Shown here: piece by piece, positions 42,725 to 51,649 of the stretch | How the letters are laid out: the number at the start of each line of letters is the position of its first letter | Numbering within the stretch: the stretch's first letter is position 1 | Source: Hymenobacter norwichensis DSM 15439 | Lineage (GTDB): Bacteria > Bacteroidota > Bacteroidia > Cytophagales > Hymenobacteraceae | Direction of reading: 5' to 3' | Assembly: GCF_000420705.1 (NCBI RefSeq) | Contig: NZ_ATVL01000006.1 | Coordinates: forward strand, 1,054,267-1,118,266 | DNA length: 64,000 nt | Notes under the pieces: generated by a model | The model's input: the letters and a program-made list of their open reading frames with translations, nothing else | The model's database searches: none | Told to the model about the DNA's origin: nothing | Position numbers and translations under genes: made by a program

Positions 42725-43699
42725 TTACTTGACCAGCAGCTTACGAGTTACTGGGCCTTCTGGCGTGCTCAGATTTAGTAAATAGGCTCCAGCGGGCAGG
42801 CCTTTCAGCTCTAGGGGCCGGCCGGCTGCTAGGCTGGTTGGCGCCGCCACCGCAGACCGTACAACGCGGCCGGTGGCATCGGTAATGCTGTAGGCGGCCG
42901 TGGCTACGGCTGGGTTGCTGAGGGAGGCCAGCCGAAATTCACCGGAAGCGCTAGGGTTGGGGTACACGGTGAGAGCCGCCGCCAAGGCGGGGTTCTGGTT
43001 GGATGCTACCACGCCGTTCATTGTCACATCGTCAACGGTGAGGATGGTGCCTGCTGTACGAACTTCGCCTAGGCCCGAAACGAAGCCAATATGCACAGAA
43101 TCAGGAGCTATAGATGACCGATACGTGAGTGGTATAGTAGCCAAGGTATAGGTGGCGGCTGGTTGCAAACGCAATTCGCCACTGGCAACGGTTTGCAGCA
43201 CGCCGCCTATTGTGCGCGTGAGCGAAACCAAGGCATAAGCGGAGTCTGCTAAAGCATTTGTACCAGTAAGTTTGTAGTAGAACTGCATGCTAGCTGCCCG
43301 TGTCGTGAAAGGCAAGCCACCTACGGTACTGATTGCCCGATCTTCTAGGACATCAATGGCCTCGTTAGCCGATACTGTTCCTACTACTACACCACCAGGT
43401 ATTGGCCCAAGCAACCCGCTGAGAAGAAGGTCTGTTTTGGTTTCCATTTTGGCAGCAAAAGCCCCATTACGGCTACCAGCATCTTTAGAAGTAGTAAGCG
43501 TCGAATAAAGAGCCCCGAAAAGTGGGTTCGATTTAATGGCCTCATCAATAGTGGTCCAGTTCTGAGGAACCTCAAGGCCAGTGCGCGTCACCCAAGTGTC
43601 GAAAGTGCCGTTGGGTACGGTGGCTACCTGGGCAGAGGAGGGGGTTGCAGTCAGCAAGCTCATAGCCGCTGCTACCAGGGTGAGTAGGGTTGTTTTCAT
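42725..43699 (-). CDS. exported protein with type IX secretion sorting domain
   Basis: A 324-residue protein from the ATG at 43699. Signal peptide MKTTLLTLVAAAMSLLTATP ending ...SSAQ; a jelly-roll-like beta domain (about 30-235) resembling carbohydrate-binding or PCMD-like modules; and a C-terminal type A T9SS sorting domain (about 245-324) with L-T-V-Y-P-N-P, D-A-T-G-R-V-V and L-P-A-G-A-Y-L-L. The sorting domain directs secretion through the T9SS outer-membrane pore and anchoring or release at the cell surface. The ligand of the first domain is unknown. Confidence 0.88.
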   Translation of the reverse strand: MKTTLLTLVAAAMSLLTATPSSAQVATVPNGTFDTWVTRTGLEVPQNWTTIDEAIKSNPLFGALYSTLTTSKDAGSRNGAFAAKMETKTDLLLSGLLGPIPGGVVVGTVSANEAIDVLEDRAISTVGGLPFTTRAASMQFYYKLTGTNALADSAYALVSLTRTIGGVLQTVASGELRLQPAATYTLATIPLTYRSSIAPDSVHIGFVSGLGEVRTAGTILTVDDVTMNGVVASNQNPALAAALTVYPNPSASGEFRLASLSNPAVATAAYSITDATGRVVRSAVAAPTSLAAGRPLELKGLPAGAYLLNLSTPEGPVTRKLLVK

Positions 43700-43852
43700 G
43701 GATAGAAAGGAGTAGTTGGAAGGAAAAGAGGCCTTATTTTGGCGCAAATGGTTCTCTCACGCCACAGTGTATAGAGGACGTAAGATTGTTATTGGTTGTA
43801 TTACAGTAGGATAAATTTAGGTATTTATATGTTGCGACTACTTAATACAGTC

Positions 43853-44701
43853 TCATTTAAAGGAAGTAGAGCCTTTTCGGCTCGTAGTCAGTGCGGCTAG
43901 CAAGCCTACTATAAAGCCCGTGAGCAAGCCCCCGAAGTGCGCAGCATTGTCGGTAGTGGGGCCCTCCAGCCCGCTCACTAGGCTACCCAGCGCGAAGTAC
44001 AGCAGCAGCCCAATAATGCTGGCTCGTTCTTGTCGGCTTCGGAAATAGGTGCGGGTCAGCAGCAACGCCAGCAGCAGCCCATACAGCCCAAAAATAGCTC
44101 CCGAAGCTCCCACCGAGTTGCCGCCGCGCGCCAGGTGCCACCACCAACTAGCCACACTGCCCCCAATGCCGCTTACTACATACGCCAGCACCCACAGCCA
44201 GCGGCCCACCTTGGCCTCGGCCAATATGCCCAACAGCAGCAGCGCACTCAAGTTGAGCAGCAAATGCGCAGGACCACCGTGCAGAAACATGCTAGTAAAC
44301 AGCCGCCACGGCTGGGTGGAAATCAGCGGTGAATAGTTGGAGCCCCAAGCCACCAGCGCGGCGCTAGAAGGTGCCCAAAGGTCAACGCCACTCAGTCCCA
44401 TCAGCAGGAACACCAGCAGATTGGTCAGCAGCAGCAGCGGGGTAACTACATAGCCCGGCCGCGGCCACAGCATGCTTCGCACCACCTGCCCCAGCCGCCG
44501 CCAGCCGCTGCTGCTAGGTTCGGCTATGGAGCCAGTAGGTCCGGTAACTGGTTGGGGTAGCTCCGCCGGAATCAGGCCGCGGCGCTGAAGTTCCCGCACG
44601 GCGGCATTGGCAACGGCGGCTGAATAACGGGCCCCGTGCTGGGCCAGAAACAACAGCTCCGCGTCGGTTTTTTCAGAGAAAGGGTTGGGAGAAACGGCCA
44701 T
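43853..44701 (-). CDS. rhomboid-family intramembrane serine protease
   Basis: A 282-residue inner-membrane protein from the ATG at 44701. A cytoplasmic N-terminal module (8-45: FSEKTDAELLFLAQ and AAVRELQRRGL) precedes six hydrophobic helices. Rhomboid motifs: H141 and N150 in HGGPAHLLLN, nucleophile S200 in GASGAIFG, and catalytic H255 in DNAAHFGG. It cleaves membrane-embedded substrates that are unknown. The N-terminal module recurs in the next protein upstream (44901-45740). Confidence 0.93.
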   Translation of the reverse strand: MAVSPNPFSEKTDAELLFLAQHGARYSAAVANAAVRELQRRGLIPAELPQPVTGPTGSIAEPSSSGWRRLGQVVRSMLWPRPGYVVTPLLLLTNLLVFLLMGLSGVDLWAPSSAALVAWGSNYSPLISTQPWRLFTSMFLHGGPAHLLLNLSALLLLGILAEAKVGRWLWVLAYVVSGIGGSVASWWWHLARGGNSVGASGAIFGLYGLLLALLLTRTYFRSRQERASIIGLLLYFALGSLVSGLEGPTTDNAAHFGGLLTGFIVGLLAALTTSRKGSTSFK

Positions 44702-44792
44702 GCGTGGGGCAGGGGAAAGAAACCGGACCACCCAGGTGGCAACGCCGTCTAGTATCCGGCAGCGGTTCTCACAATTCCTAGCCCAAAAAAAC

Positions 44793-44834
44793 ACCGCTTG
44801 GGTTGCTAGCCACAGAACGGGCAACCCAGGCGGT
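44793..44834 (-). terminator. intrinsic terminator of the single-TM module protein gene
   Basis: 14-bp stem with one G-T pair (arms 44793-44806 and 44821-44834), seven Ts on the minus strand, 67 bp after the stop at 44901. Confidence 0.75.
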
Positions 44835-44900
44835 ATAGCTGACGGCTTGGCGTATAGTGCTACCTGTCCTCAGTGGGCTACCTGCCCGTTTGTCAGACCT

Positions 44901-45740
44901 CTAAAACCGCATTTGTTGCATCTGCCTTCTTTGTTCCTCGCGGCTGAGCAACGATTCGCGCATGTGAGTGGCGGAGTCGCGCAAGTTGAGAATGCTCGGG
45001 TCAAGGATGGGCTGGTCGTTTTGGGCGTGGCGGGCCACTTCTTGAAGTGCCTGAATGCGCAGGTAGGCCGCACGGCGCATTAGGTTTATGCGCTCGGCTA
45101 GTACTGGCGTCAGGCTATGGTCGTATACCAGCGCTTTGGTTAGGCGGCGCCAGGTTTCTATCACCACCGGTGCTTGGTTAGCTAGCACGGCGTCCGTGGC
45201 TTTGCCGTTGAGCTTACCGAACAGGTACCCAGACTGATTTTCGGCATCCCAATAGCGTGTAGCCAATATCCGGTACCGGCGAGTAGAGGCCGTGTCGGCG
45301 GTGCGCTCGGCCACCGTCAGCTGGCGCATCTCTTGGGCAATTTGGGTGCGGGTCAAGGAATCGAAAGTGGGAATGAGGTGGGTTTCTACGGTTTCCAGCA
45401 CAATGGGCTTTTCCTCAACTGGGCGCACGGCTACAGTTTGCGCGGCCTTGCTTTGCATGTTGTTCCAATACAGAATGCTACCCATCAGCAGTACAACAAG
45501 CAGCCCCACCCACGGGGCCGGCCGCTGCCAGAATGCCGGTTCCGCTACGTCCTCGTCGGTACGCGGGTGGTGCGGGCGGGGCACGGGTGTTGCTGGCTCT
45601 GGGCTGATGCCGCGGCGGCGAAGCTCCTGTAAAGCAGCCACAATCAGGTCGGGATGGTAGAGACTAGGATTTTGCGCCAGAAAGAGCAGTTGCGCATCGG
45701 TTTTATTGGTGAGAGAGTTAGAGGAGGATAAGTCGGGCAT
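44901..45740 (-). CDS. single-pass membrane protein with rhomboid-associated N-terminal module
   Basis: A 279-residue protein from the ATG at 45740. Residues about 10-45 (LTNKTDAQLLFLAQNPSLY and IVAALQELRRRGISPE) align with the N-terminal module of the neighbouring rhomboid protease. One transmembrane helix at about 72-90 (PWVGLLVVLLMGSILYW). The remaining about 190 residues form a helical periplasmic domain (STRRYRILATRYWDAENQ, VLAERINLMRRAAYLRIQAL) of unknown family. The terminator between it and the rhomboid gene argues against a single mRNA, so the link is homology of the module. Confidence 0.7.
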   Translation of the reverse strand: MPDLSSSNSLTNKTDAQLLFLAQNPSLYHPDLIVAALQELRRRGISPEPATPVPRPHHPRTDEDVAEPAFWQRPAPWVGLLVVLLMGSILYWNNMQSKAAQTVAVRPVEEKPIVLETVETHLIPTFDSLTRTQIAQEMRQLTVAERTADTASTRRYRILATRYWDAENQSGYLFGKLNGKATDAVLANQAPVVIETWRRLTKALVYDHSLTPVLAERINLMRRAAYLRIQALQEVARHAQNDQPILDPSILNLRDSATHMRESLLSREEQRRQMQQMRF

Positions 45741-45893
45741 AGCAGCACTGAAGACGGATATAACGGAGTTGCCTTCCAAGGTCAGCAAAAGCCCTCATAC
45801 TACCATGCCCCATCAGCCAACGCGGCGGGCTGCGCCGCGTATAGCCTTTACTTGCCCTCTCTCCCGCATCCACTCACCGAACCAAATACTGCT

Positions 45894-46199
45894 ATGGACA
45901 AGCCCACCGAAAAACCTATCGACGCCAGCAACTTACCCGAAGCCAGCAACTCCCAGCCCGAGCAGCGCCAGCCCGAAGGCCGCCAAGCTCCCGGCGACTC
46001 CGATACTGGTAACAACGCCGACGATAACTCAGGCAGCGGCGGCACCGAGGGCGGCCAAGAAATCAAAGGCGCCCGAGTTCGGTCAGGGGCACCCAATTAC
46101 GATGCCCCCGGCAACGCCCAAGACGGCGACGTAGGAGGAAATTCTACCAGCGCGGGTACCGGCGTATCGGGTGGCGAAATTGGTCAGGTCAACCTGTAA
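45894..46199 (+). CDS. acidic disordered protein, Gly/Asn/Gln/Pro-rich
   Basis: A 101-residue protein with no hydrophobic core: long runs rich in Pro, Gln, Asn, Ser, Gly and acids (SNSQPEQRQPEGRQAPGD), so it is predicted disordered. No signal peptide. Start ATG at 45894. The composition is like that of hydrophilins or desiccation-related proteins, but no family is recognised. It is followed by a second such gene at 46314. Confidence 0.65.
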   Translation: MDKPTEKPIDASNLPEASNSQPEQRQPEGRQAPGDSDTGNNADDNSGSGGTEGGQEIKGARVRSGAPNYDAPGNAQDGDVGGNSTSAGTGVSGGEIGQVNL

Positions 46200-46313
46200 G
46201 CTAAGCGGATAAATGGATGGTTGAAGGTCAGCCATCCTCCTTATCCTTGCTTGAGTTGTCTTTCTTATCTATCATCCGCTCATCAATTCTTCCCACCTCT
46301 CTCATCATAAATT

Positions 46314-46589
46314 ATGGCAAACGACCAGCAGAACCCCAACCAGAATGCCAGCCAGAAAGCTGACGCTGAAAACCAAGCCAACCAAATGAGCACGGGCGGC
46401 CGCATTCCCGGCCAAGATGACCCCGACCCCAAAGCCAGCGGTAACCCCGAAGCTACCAGCACCCAGGAAAACATGGGCGACGGTTCGGGCATCCGCGGCA
46501 ACTACGGCGACGCCGGCCAAACCAACGGCCTCGAAGGCGGCCCTGATTCCGCCCCCGACGGTAGCCCCGACGACCAAGGCGCCGAATAG
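46314..46589 (+). CDS. disordered acidic protein, Asn/Gln/Gly/Asp-rich
   Basis: A 91-residue protein composed almost entirely of Asn, Gln, Gly, Asp, Pro, Ser and Ala, with no hydrophobic core (starts MANDQQNPNQNASQKAD, ends in SPDDQGAE). Predicted to be fully disordered. It may form a pair with 45894-46199, although the two are not clearly homologous by eye. A long imperfect hairpin follows at 46604-46673. Confidence 0.65.
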   Translation: MANDQQNPNQNASQKADAENQANQMSTGGRIPGQDDPDPKASGNPEATSTQENMGDGSGIRGNYGDAGQTNGLEGGPDSAPDGSPDDQGAE

Positions 46590-46603
46590 CCGCTCCAAGT
46601 AAG

Positions 46604-46673
46604 CAAGAAAGCCAGCTCCTTTTCCTGTTTGATGCGCAACACCATCACAAAGGTAGAGGAACTGGCTTTCTTG
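46604..46673 (+). terminator. long imperfect hairpin after the disordered-protein genes
   Basis: 17-bp arms (46604-46620 and 46657-46673) with a single mismatch and a 36-nt loop, 15 bp after the stop; T-rich right arm. Confidence 0.5.
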
Positions 46674-46749
46674 TGTCTGGTTACCGAGGTTCTACGCTTG
46701 CTGTTAGGCTCTATTAGCTGATTATAAACTGTCTATTTGCGTTTTAAAG

Positions 46750-46768
46750 AACTTTGTATTGCAAAGTT
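46750..46768. promoter_or_regulatory. palindrome upstream of the 46804 gene
   Basis: aactttg-tattg-caaagtt. It lies about 36 bp before the start codon, in an A/T-rich promoter region, as expected for an operator. Its half sites are also close to the TTTG promoter box. Confidence 0.45.
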
Positions 46769-46803
46769 AAATTATCTTCAGTTGCTTTGTGGCGTAAGGC
46801 TTT

Positions 46804-47346
46804 ATGGTTTCAGGTGAGGCGAGTGTCGCCACGCCGAAGCTCCACTATTCAGGCCTGCTTCACTGTTATATGTACACTCTGGTATCAGCTGTTTTTCCGG
46901 TAGCCATTCTCTACCTGTATGTCCGTTGGTTCTACGAAAACCGGGAGAACATCCAGTATTACTTGATGCCAATATGGATTCTGCTGGGCTGCCTGCTAAT
47001 TGCTGCCATGAGCCAAAGCCATGTGTTTCAGCAGGCTATAGTTGAAAGCTACAGCAATGACGAAGGCTGGATCAGCGAAATGAAGTACCATGAGCCCAAC
47101 TATGTAGGGGAAAGTATGCCGCTACTACTGGTTACACTGGGGCCTATCGTTGGGCTTGTGCTGATGTTGATTATGCTACCGCGTGGTATGCGCAGGAGTC
47201 AGGGCATCCACTTTGTGCTGTTGCTACTGTTTGTGTATCCAGTGCTGGCCTTCATTACTTTGTCGCAAATAGGCGGCACTAAGCCCCGGTTTTATGATGG
47301 CACGCCACTGCCCGCCATCGGTACCCGAGTACCACCACGGCTGTAA
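46804..47346 (+). CDS. membrane protein of unknown function
   Basis: Not recognised. 180 residues with hydrophobic helices at about 25-45 (LVSAVFPVAILYLYVRW), 54-72 (LMPIWILLGCLLIAAM), 104-124 and 132-152, so four passes are predicted. Between helices 2 and 3 lies a soluble loop (YSNDEGWISEMKYHEPNY). The start ATG at 46804 directly follows a palindromic promoter region. No partner genes are apparent. Confidence 0.62.
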   Translation: MVSGEASVATPKLHYSGLLHCYMYTLVSAVFPVAILYLYVRWFYENRENIQYYLMPIWILLGCLLIAAMSQSHVFQQAIVESYSNDEGWISEMKYHEPNYVGESMPLLLVTLGPIVGLVLMLIMLPRGMRRSQGIHFVLLLLFVYPVLAFITLSQIGGTKPRFYDGTPLPAIGTRVPPRL

Positions 47347-47424
47347 TCGGCAGCTGTCAGTAGCAAAAGCTGCGTCCTAAAGCTGCGCTGCATAATTCGC
47401 CAACTATTCGCGGCTAGATGTGCG

Positions 47425-47432
47425 TACTTTTG
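47425..47432 (+). promoter_or_regulatory. candidate -7 box TACTTTTG of the GHL10 gene
   Basis: Exact TAnnTTTG match, 26 nt before the ATG at 47459. It lies downstream of the alternative GTG start at 47420, which therefore is unlikely. Confidence 0.5.
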
Positions 47433-47458
47433 GGGTCTTCTCTTGCGTTTTCGTTCTG

Positions 47459-49225
47459 ATGCCCCGATTGTTTGCCGCTGCCCGCCTAGTTGCTTTTCTG
47501 TTGCTGACTGCCAGCCTGCTGGCTGTTTCCTGCCGCCCGGCCACCGCCGATATTCCGCCTAAACGTGAGTTGCGCGGCGTTTGGATTGCTACTGTAGAAA
47601 ATATCGACTGGCCCAGCTCCCGCAACCTCACGCCAGAGCAGCAGCGCCGCGAGTACATCCGCATGCTCGACCAGCAGCAACGCAACGGTATTAATGCGGT
47701 GTTTGTGCAGGTGCGGCCTGCTTCCGATGCCTTCTACCAGAGCGCCTTAGAGCCTTGGAGCCGCTGGCTGACTGGCACCCAAGGTAAGGCCCCCAGCCCA
47801 GCCTACGACCCGCTGCCGTTTCTGATTGAGGAAGCGCACAACCGGGGGATGGAGTTTCATGCCTGGTTCAACCCTTACCGGGCCAGCATGGATTCCGTTA
47901 CGCGCCGGCTGGCTCCCAATCACCCGTTTCGGCAGCATCCCGAGTGGTTTCTGCGCTATGGCGGCAAGCTCCTTTACAATCCTGGCCTGCCCGAAGTGCG
48001 CCAGTACATCAACCGCGTGATTCTAGACGTGGTGCGCCGCTACGACATCGACGGTGTGCACTTCGACGACTACTTCTACCCGTACCCCGAAGCCGGGCAG
48101 GTGATTCACGACGAAGCGGCTTTTGCTCTTTACAATCCCGATAGCCTCACGCTGCCTAACTGGCGCCGCCAGAACGTGAACTTTCTGATTCGGGACCTGC
48201 ACGATTCCATTCAGCATGCCAAGCGCTGGGTGAAGTTTGGGGTGTCGCCGTTTGGGGTCTGGATGAACCAGCGCAACGACCCAGAAGGTTCGGCCACTTC
48301 GGCGTTTGAGGGCTACTCCGGGCTGTACGCCGATGCCCGCGAATGGACCCGCCAAGGCTGGGTAGACTACATTCTGCCACAGCTGTATTGGAGCAGCAGC
48401 TTCAAGGTAGCAGCTTATCCGGTGCTTGTGGAGTGGTGGACGCGCAACCGGTTTGGGCGGCACCTTTACATTGGGCAGGGTGCTTACCGCATGCTGGAAA
48501 CCAGCCGCCGCGACACCGCTTGGCTAGGCAACCGCGAATTGCCCCGGCAGGTACGCACCAACCGCTCGTTTCCGTCGGACGTGCAAGGCAGCGTGTTTTT
48601 CAGCTCGAAGTCGTTGATAGTTAACCCGCGCCACGCCGCCGATTCGTTACGCCTGAACCTGTTCCGGTACCCGGCGCTGGTGCCCACCATGCCGTGGTTG
48701 GATGCCGTGCCGCCCCGTCCCGCCCAAAACCTGGTGCTTACTGCTTCGGCAGTAGCCAACACGCTTACCTGGCAACATGCCCCCGCTGCCCCTGATGGCG
48801 ACCTGGCTGCCTATTATGTGCTCTACCGCTTCACCGCCGCCGAAACGCCTACCCCCGACGACCCCCGCCATATCCTGACGGTGCTACGGTCGCGCCCCGG
48901 TACGGGCCTCGTCTACGTGGATACTACGGCCCGGTCCGGCACCAGCTACGCTTATTACCTCACCGCTGTTGATCGGCTGCACAATGAAAGCCGCCCTGTG
49001 AATGTGCGTACCACTGGCCGCCCCGTTGAAATTATAGTGGCACAAGCTCCTGCCAGCCCGGTAGTACCAGCAACTGCCACTGCTCCGGTAACTACCGCCC
49101 CTGCCCCCCGCCCTACAGCGCCGCGCACCACTGCGGTGGCAGCAGGCACTGCTATTAAAGTTAAAACCAAAGTGAAACCCCGTCGGAAGCGTGGCTTCTT
49201 TCAGCGGCTGTTTGGCGGTCGGTAG
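47459..49225 (+). CDS. GHL10-type (YngK-like) glycosyl hydrolase lipoprotein
   Basis: A 588-residue exported protein from the ATG at 47459. Signal peptide ends at LLAVSCRPA, suggesting a lipoprotein. The catalytic domain (about 38-390) begins KRELRGVWIATVENIDWP and shows RPASDAFY, HAWFNPYRA, YDIDGVHFDDYFYP (acidic pair) and FGVSPFGVWMNQ, the pattern of the DUF187/GHL10 family. A fibronectin type III-like domain (about 405-505) and a basic tail follow (KPRRKRGFFQRLFGG). The substrate is unknown; members act on cell-wall or amino sugars. Confidence 0.9.
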   Translation: MPRLFAAARLVAFLLLTASLLAVSCRPATADIPPKRELRGVWIATVENIDWPSSRNLTPEQQRREYIRMLDQQQRNGINAVFVQVRPASDAFYQSALEPWSRWLTGTQGKAPSPAYDPLPFLIEEAHNRGMEFHAWFNPYRASMDSVTRRLAPNHPFRQHPEWFLRYGGKLLYNPGLPEVRQYINRVILDVVRRYDIDGVHFDDYFYPYPEAGQVIHDEAAFALYNPDSLTLPNWRRQNVNFLIRDLHDSIQHAKRWVKFGVSPFGVWMNQRNDPEGSATSAFEGYSGLYADAREWTRQGWVDYILPQLYWSSSFKVAAYPVLVEWWTRNRFGRHLYIGQGAYRMLETSRRDTAWLGNRELPRQVRTNRSFPSDVQGSVFFSSKSLIVNPRHAADSLRLNLFRYPALVPTMPWLDAVPPRPAQNLVLTASAVANTLTWQHAPAAPDGDLAAYYVLYRFTAAETPTPDDPRHILTVLRSRPGTGLVYVDTTARSGTSYAYYLTAVDRLHNESRPVNVRTTGRPVEIIVAQAPASPVVPATATAPVTTAPAPRPTAPRTTAVAAGTAIKVKTKVKPRRKRGFFQRLFGGR

Positions 49226-49276
49226 TAAGGCTACCACCGCTAATAGCTGCCCTGAAATCCTGTTTCTTGACAGCCT

Positions 49277-50410
49277 TTATGCAGCAGCGGCCACGTAGGG
49301 GGCATCAGCAGGAGCGGTTTGCTTGCCGTATGCGTATGCCTGGATTCGCTTTTCGACCTGGGAATAGAACAGATAAGATACTGCAAGACAAAGGAGCGTT
49401 CCTGACATGAGCGGGAAGTACCCGGTAAACATCACAGGGGAATTGAAGCAACTGAGTACGGCACAATACAGCATCAGCACCCAAGCGTGGTTCAGGTAGA
49501 CGGAGTAGCTTATTTGGCTAAGCCACTTCATTGGTTTGGGCAGTGTTCCTTTGCGGTGCAGAAAAAAATCCAAGGCCAGGAAAGAAAATAGTAGCGTAAG
49601 CACGCTTGCCACTCGTTCATGGCTATGGGTAGGATCAGCAAAATATTGAATGCTTGCGTATAGCACTCCGAACGTGAGATAATAGCAGGCTGCCGGGAGC
49701 TTGATTGGTAAGGTGAAGCCTTTCGAGAAAATATCGTAATAAGCCATGCCCGCCAGAAAGAATATCTGGGTATGCACGTAGCGGTTGTGCGTAGTGCAGA
49801 ACAGGGCTACAAGAACGAGCAGCAAGGCCAAGCGCCAATGGCTTTTGAGATGATAATAGAGAGGGAATAGCAGGCAGAAAATAATTTCATGTGGCATCGA
49901 CCACAGTTGATACGCCCCGCCAAAAAGGTTGTCGGTAGCCAAGAAAAGGCTGGTACGCACAAAGTTGTAGTGCGTCAAGTAAGAGTAATAATTCGTAATA
50001 AACTCAGTAAACCTCGGAGGAGCACTAGTAGCCACTGGTGCGTTATCAAGTAGGTTGAAGCTGATGAACAGCGCTACCCCTGACAATACGATGGAGAGTA
50101 GGTAGGCAGGATACAAACGGAGCAGGCGCTTACGAGCGTAATCACTTAAGCTGAATGATTCGCGCACCGAATACTGCAAGAAGAACCCAGAGAGGATAAA
50201 GAAAAAATAAACCCGCTGATCTTCAACAGTCACGATTTTAGACAAGCCATACACTATGTAGTCGTGGATATCCCATTGCACAACGGGATGGGTGCTCTTA
50301 AAGACCTCTTCGCCAACCCATAGCGTCTTTGTGGCATGGTTCAGCAGCACTCCCAGGCACGCAAAGGCACGCAGGATATGCACTTGGTTGATTTTCAAGT
50401 TAGTGTGCAC
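49277..50410 (-). CDS. acyltransferase-3-family membrane protein
   Basis: A 377-residue multi-spanning inner-membrane O-acyltransferase. The start is uncertain: GTG at 50410 gives a natural N-terminus (HTNLKINQVHILRAFACLGV), while TTG at 50467 and 50398 are alternatives. Motifs: R-A-F-A-C-L-G-V-L-L-N-H in helix 1 with the catalytic histidine, FFILSGFFLQYS, YARKRLLRLYPAY. About ten hydrophobic helices. It probably acylates surface sugars; the substrate is unknown. Confidence 0.88.
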   Translation of the reverse strand: MHTNLKINQVHILRAFACLGVLLNHATKTLWVGEEVFKSTHPVVQWDIHDYIVYGLSKIVTVEDQRVYFFFILSGFFLQYSVRESFSLSDYARKRLLRLYPAYLLSIVLSGVALFISFNLLDNAPVATSAPPRFTEFITNYYSYLTHYNFVRTSLFLATDNLFGGAYQLWSMPHEIIFCLLFPLYYHLKSHWRLALLLVLVALFCTTHNRYVHTQIFFLAGMAYYDIFSKGFTLPIKLPAACYYLTFGVLYASIQYFADPTHSHERVASVLTLLFSFLALDFFLHRKGTLPKPMKWLSQISYSVYLNHAWVLMLYCAVLSCFNSPVMFTGYFPLMSGTLLCLAVSYLFYSQVEKRIQAYAYGKQTAPADAPYVAAAA

Positions 50411-50467
50411 GATGATAATAGTTGATGCGACTAAAATGCCGGTGCTTGTGCAGCGGATAATGAGCAA

Positions 50468-51205
50468 TTCATGGCTTGCCAGTTTCAGGCTAGCTCATGC
50501 GTAGAAAGCCAGCAAATGGTGGAAGAACTGGATCTGTGGAAAGGAGCAGAGGAAAATGTATAACAATCAGAGGGATATAGACCTTTATTGATGGTAGTTC
50601 AGGCCCTCTGACTGTACTTAAGTGACAACTATTATGACTATTTTTTTATAAATGTATTTTGTAAAGTTGATATTATCATCATTGTGCAATGATATTTATT
50701 ATGTTATAAAATATTAATTTGAACGGATATATTGTTTTTGACCTCTATCATTTTCCGACAGAGGATAAGAGTATCAAGTACTTGTGATGGGAGCTAACGG
50801 CCTATTGGCGCTGCATAAAACCAGCAAACAAAATAGCTGCGAAGAATAACCGCTTGGCCTTTTGGTGCGGAACCGCGCGTGCTACAGTGCAGCTAGAAGC
50901 GCGTGAAACTTACTCACCGATACTAGCAAGCTACGGCGTATTTCCGCGCTATAAAGGGCCTTTAGTGAAGTGCGCCTTGGCGGATATATAAGATGACGGA
51001 TAGGCCTGCTAAGGCTACCTATACCGCTAACAGTTGTGCTTCACTGAAAGCAGCACCTCAAGCAGGTTCCAGACAGCATAAGTCAATCTAGTGTCTAGCT
51101 CAATTGAGCCACGGAGTATACCGCCAAGTATAACAGGCCATGTGGCTGGTAGCACTAGGTATGAAAGCGCAGCACGCAGAATTAATCAAGCTCCTGAACT
51201 TGAGG
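50468..51205. other. long gene-free stretch
   Basis: About 740 bp. The part 50560-50780 is strikingly A/T-rich (poly-T and AT runs), the remainder is of normal composition with no frame that has a recognisable fold; a frame at 51091-51354 overlaps the Fur gene and is not credible. No tRNA-like or CRISPR-like pattern is seen. Confidence 0.5.
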
Positions 51206-51649
51206 CTAGCGTAGTTGGTGTGCCGGCTGGCACCGCTCGCACACGCCAGAGAGCAAGTAGTCGCGAGTTTGTGCTTGAAAACCGGGGGGTAGCTGCACGG
51301 CTGGCACCGTTATCTGGTCGAGGCAGTAGGTTTGCTGGCAGGCGGTGCATTTGAAATGCACATGGTTATCGGTGTGGGCGTGCTCAGTGCAGGCGGCGGG
51401 GGCGCAGGCAGCGTACCGTACAATGTCGGTGGTGCCTACCACGCGGTGGATGACGCCTTTCTGCTCGAAGGTGCGCAGGGTGCGGTAAAGCGTAATTCGG
51501 TCGGTATTGGGGTCTAGTTGCTGCTCCAGGTCGTGGCTGCTGAGGGCATAGGGCGCGGCGCGTAGGGCTTCCAGCACCGCCCGGCGCATGGGAGTCTGGC
51601 GCAGGCCGTGCAAGGAAAGAGTAGCAGAAATGGAATCAGCAGTGGACAT
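51206..51649 (-). CDS. Fur-family metal-responsive repressor
   Basis: A 147-residue regulator: winged helix about 8-85 (RQTPMRRAVLEALR, SSHDLEQQL, DRITLYRTLRTFEQKGVIHRV), dimerisation domain with a HAHTDNHVHFKC metal site, structural zinc cysteines in CTACQQTYC and VCERC. The family represses iron, zinc or peroxide genes; which one cannot be decided. A TAACTTTG box on the minus strand (51661 to 51654) ends 4 nt before the ATG. Confidence 0.92.
   Translation of the reverse strand: MSTADSISATLSLHGLRQTPMRRAVLEALRAAPYALSSHDLEQQLDPNTDRITLYRTLRTFEQKGVIHRVVGTTDIVRYAACAPAACTEHAHTDNHVHFKCTACQQTYCLDQITVPAVQLPPGFQAQTRDYLLSGVCERCQPAHQLR

Noticed and set aside
51091..51354. 87-codon frame before and over the Fur gene
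   Set aside because: Overlaps the end of the Fur gene on the opposite strand and has no recognisable features.
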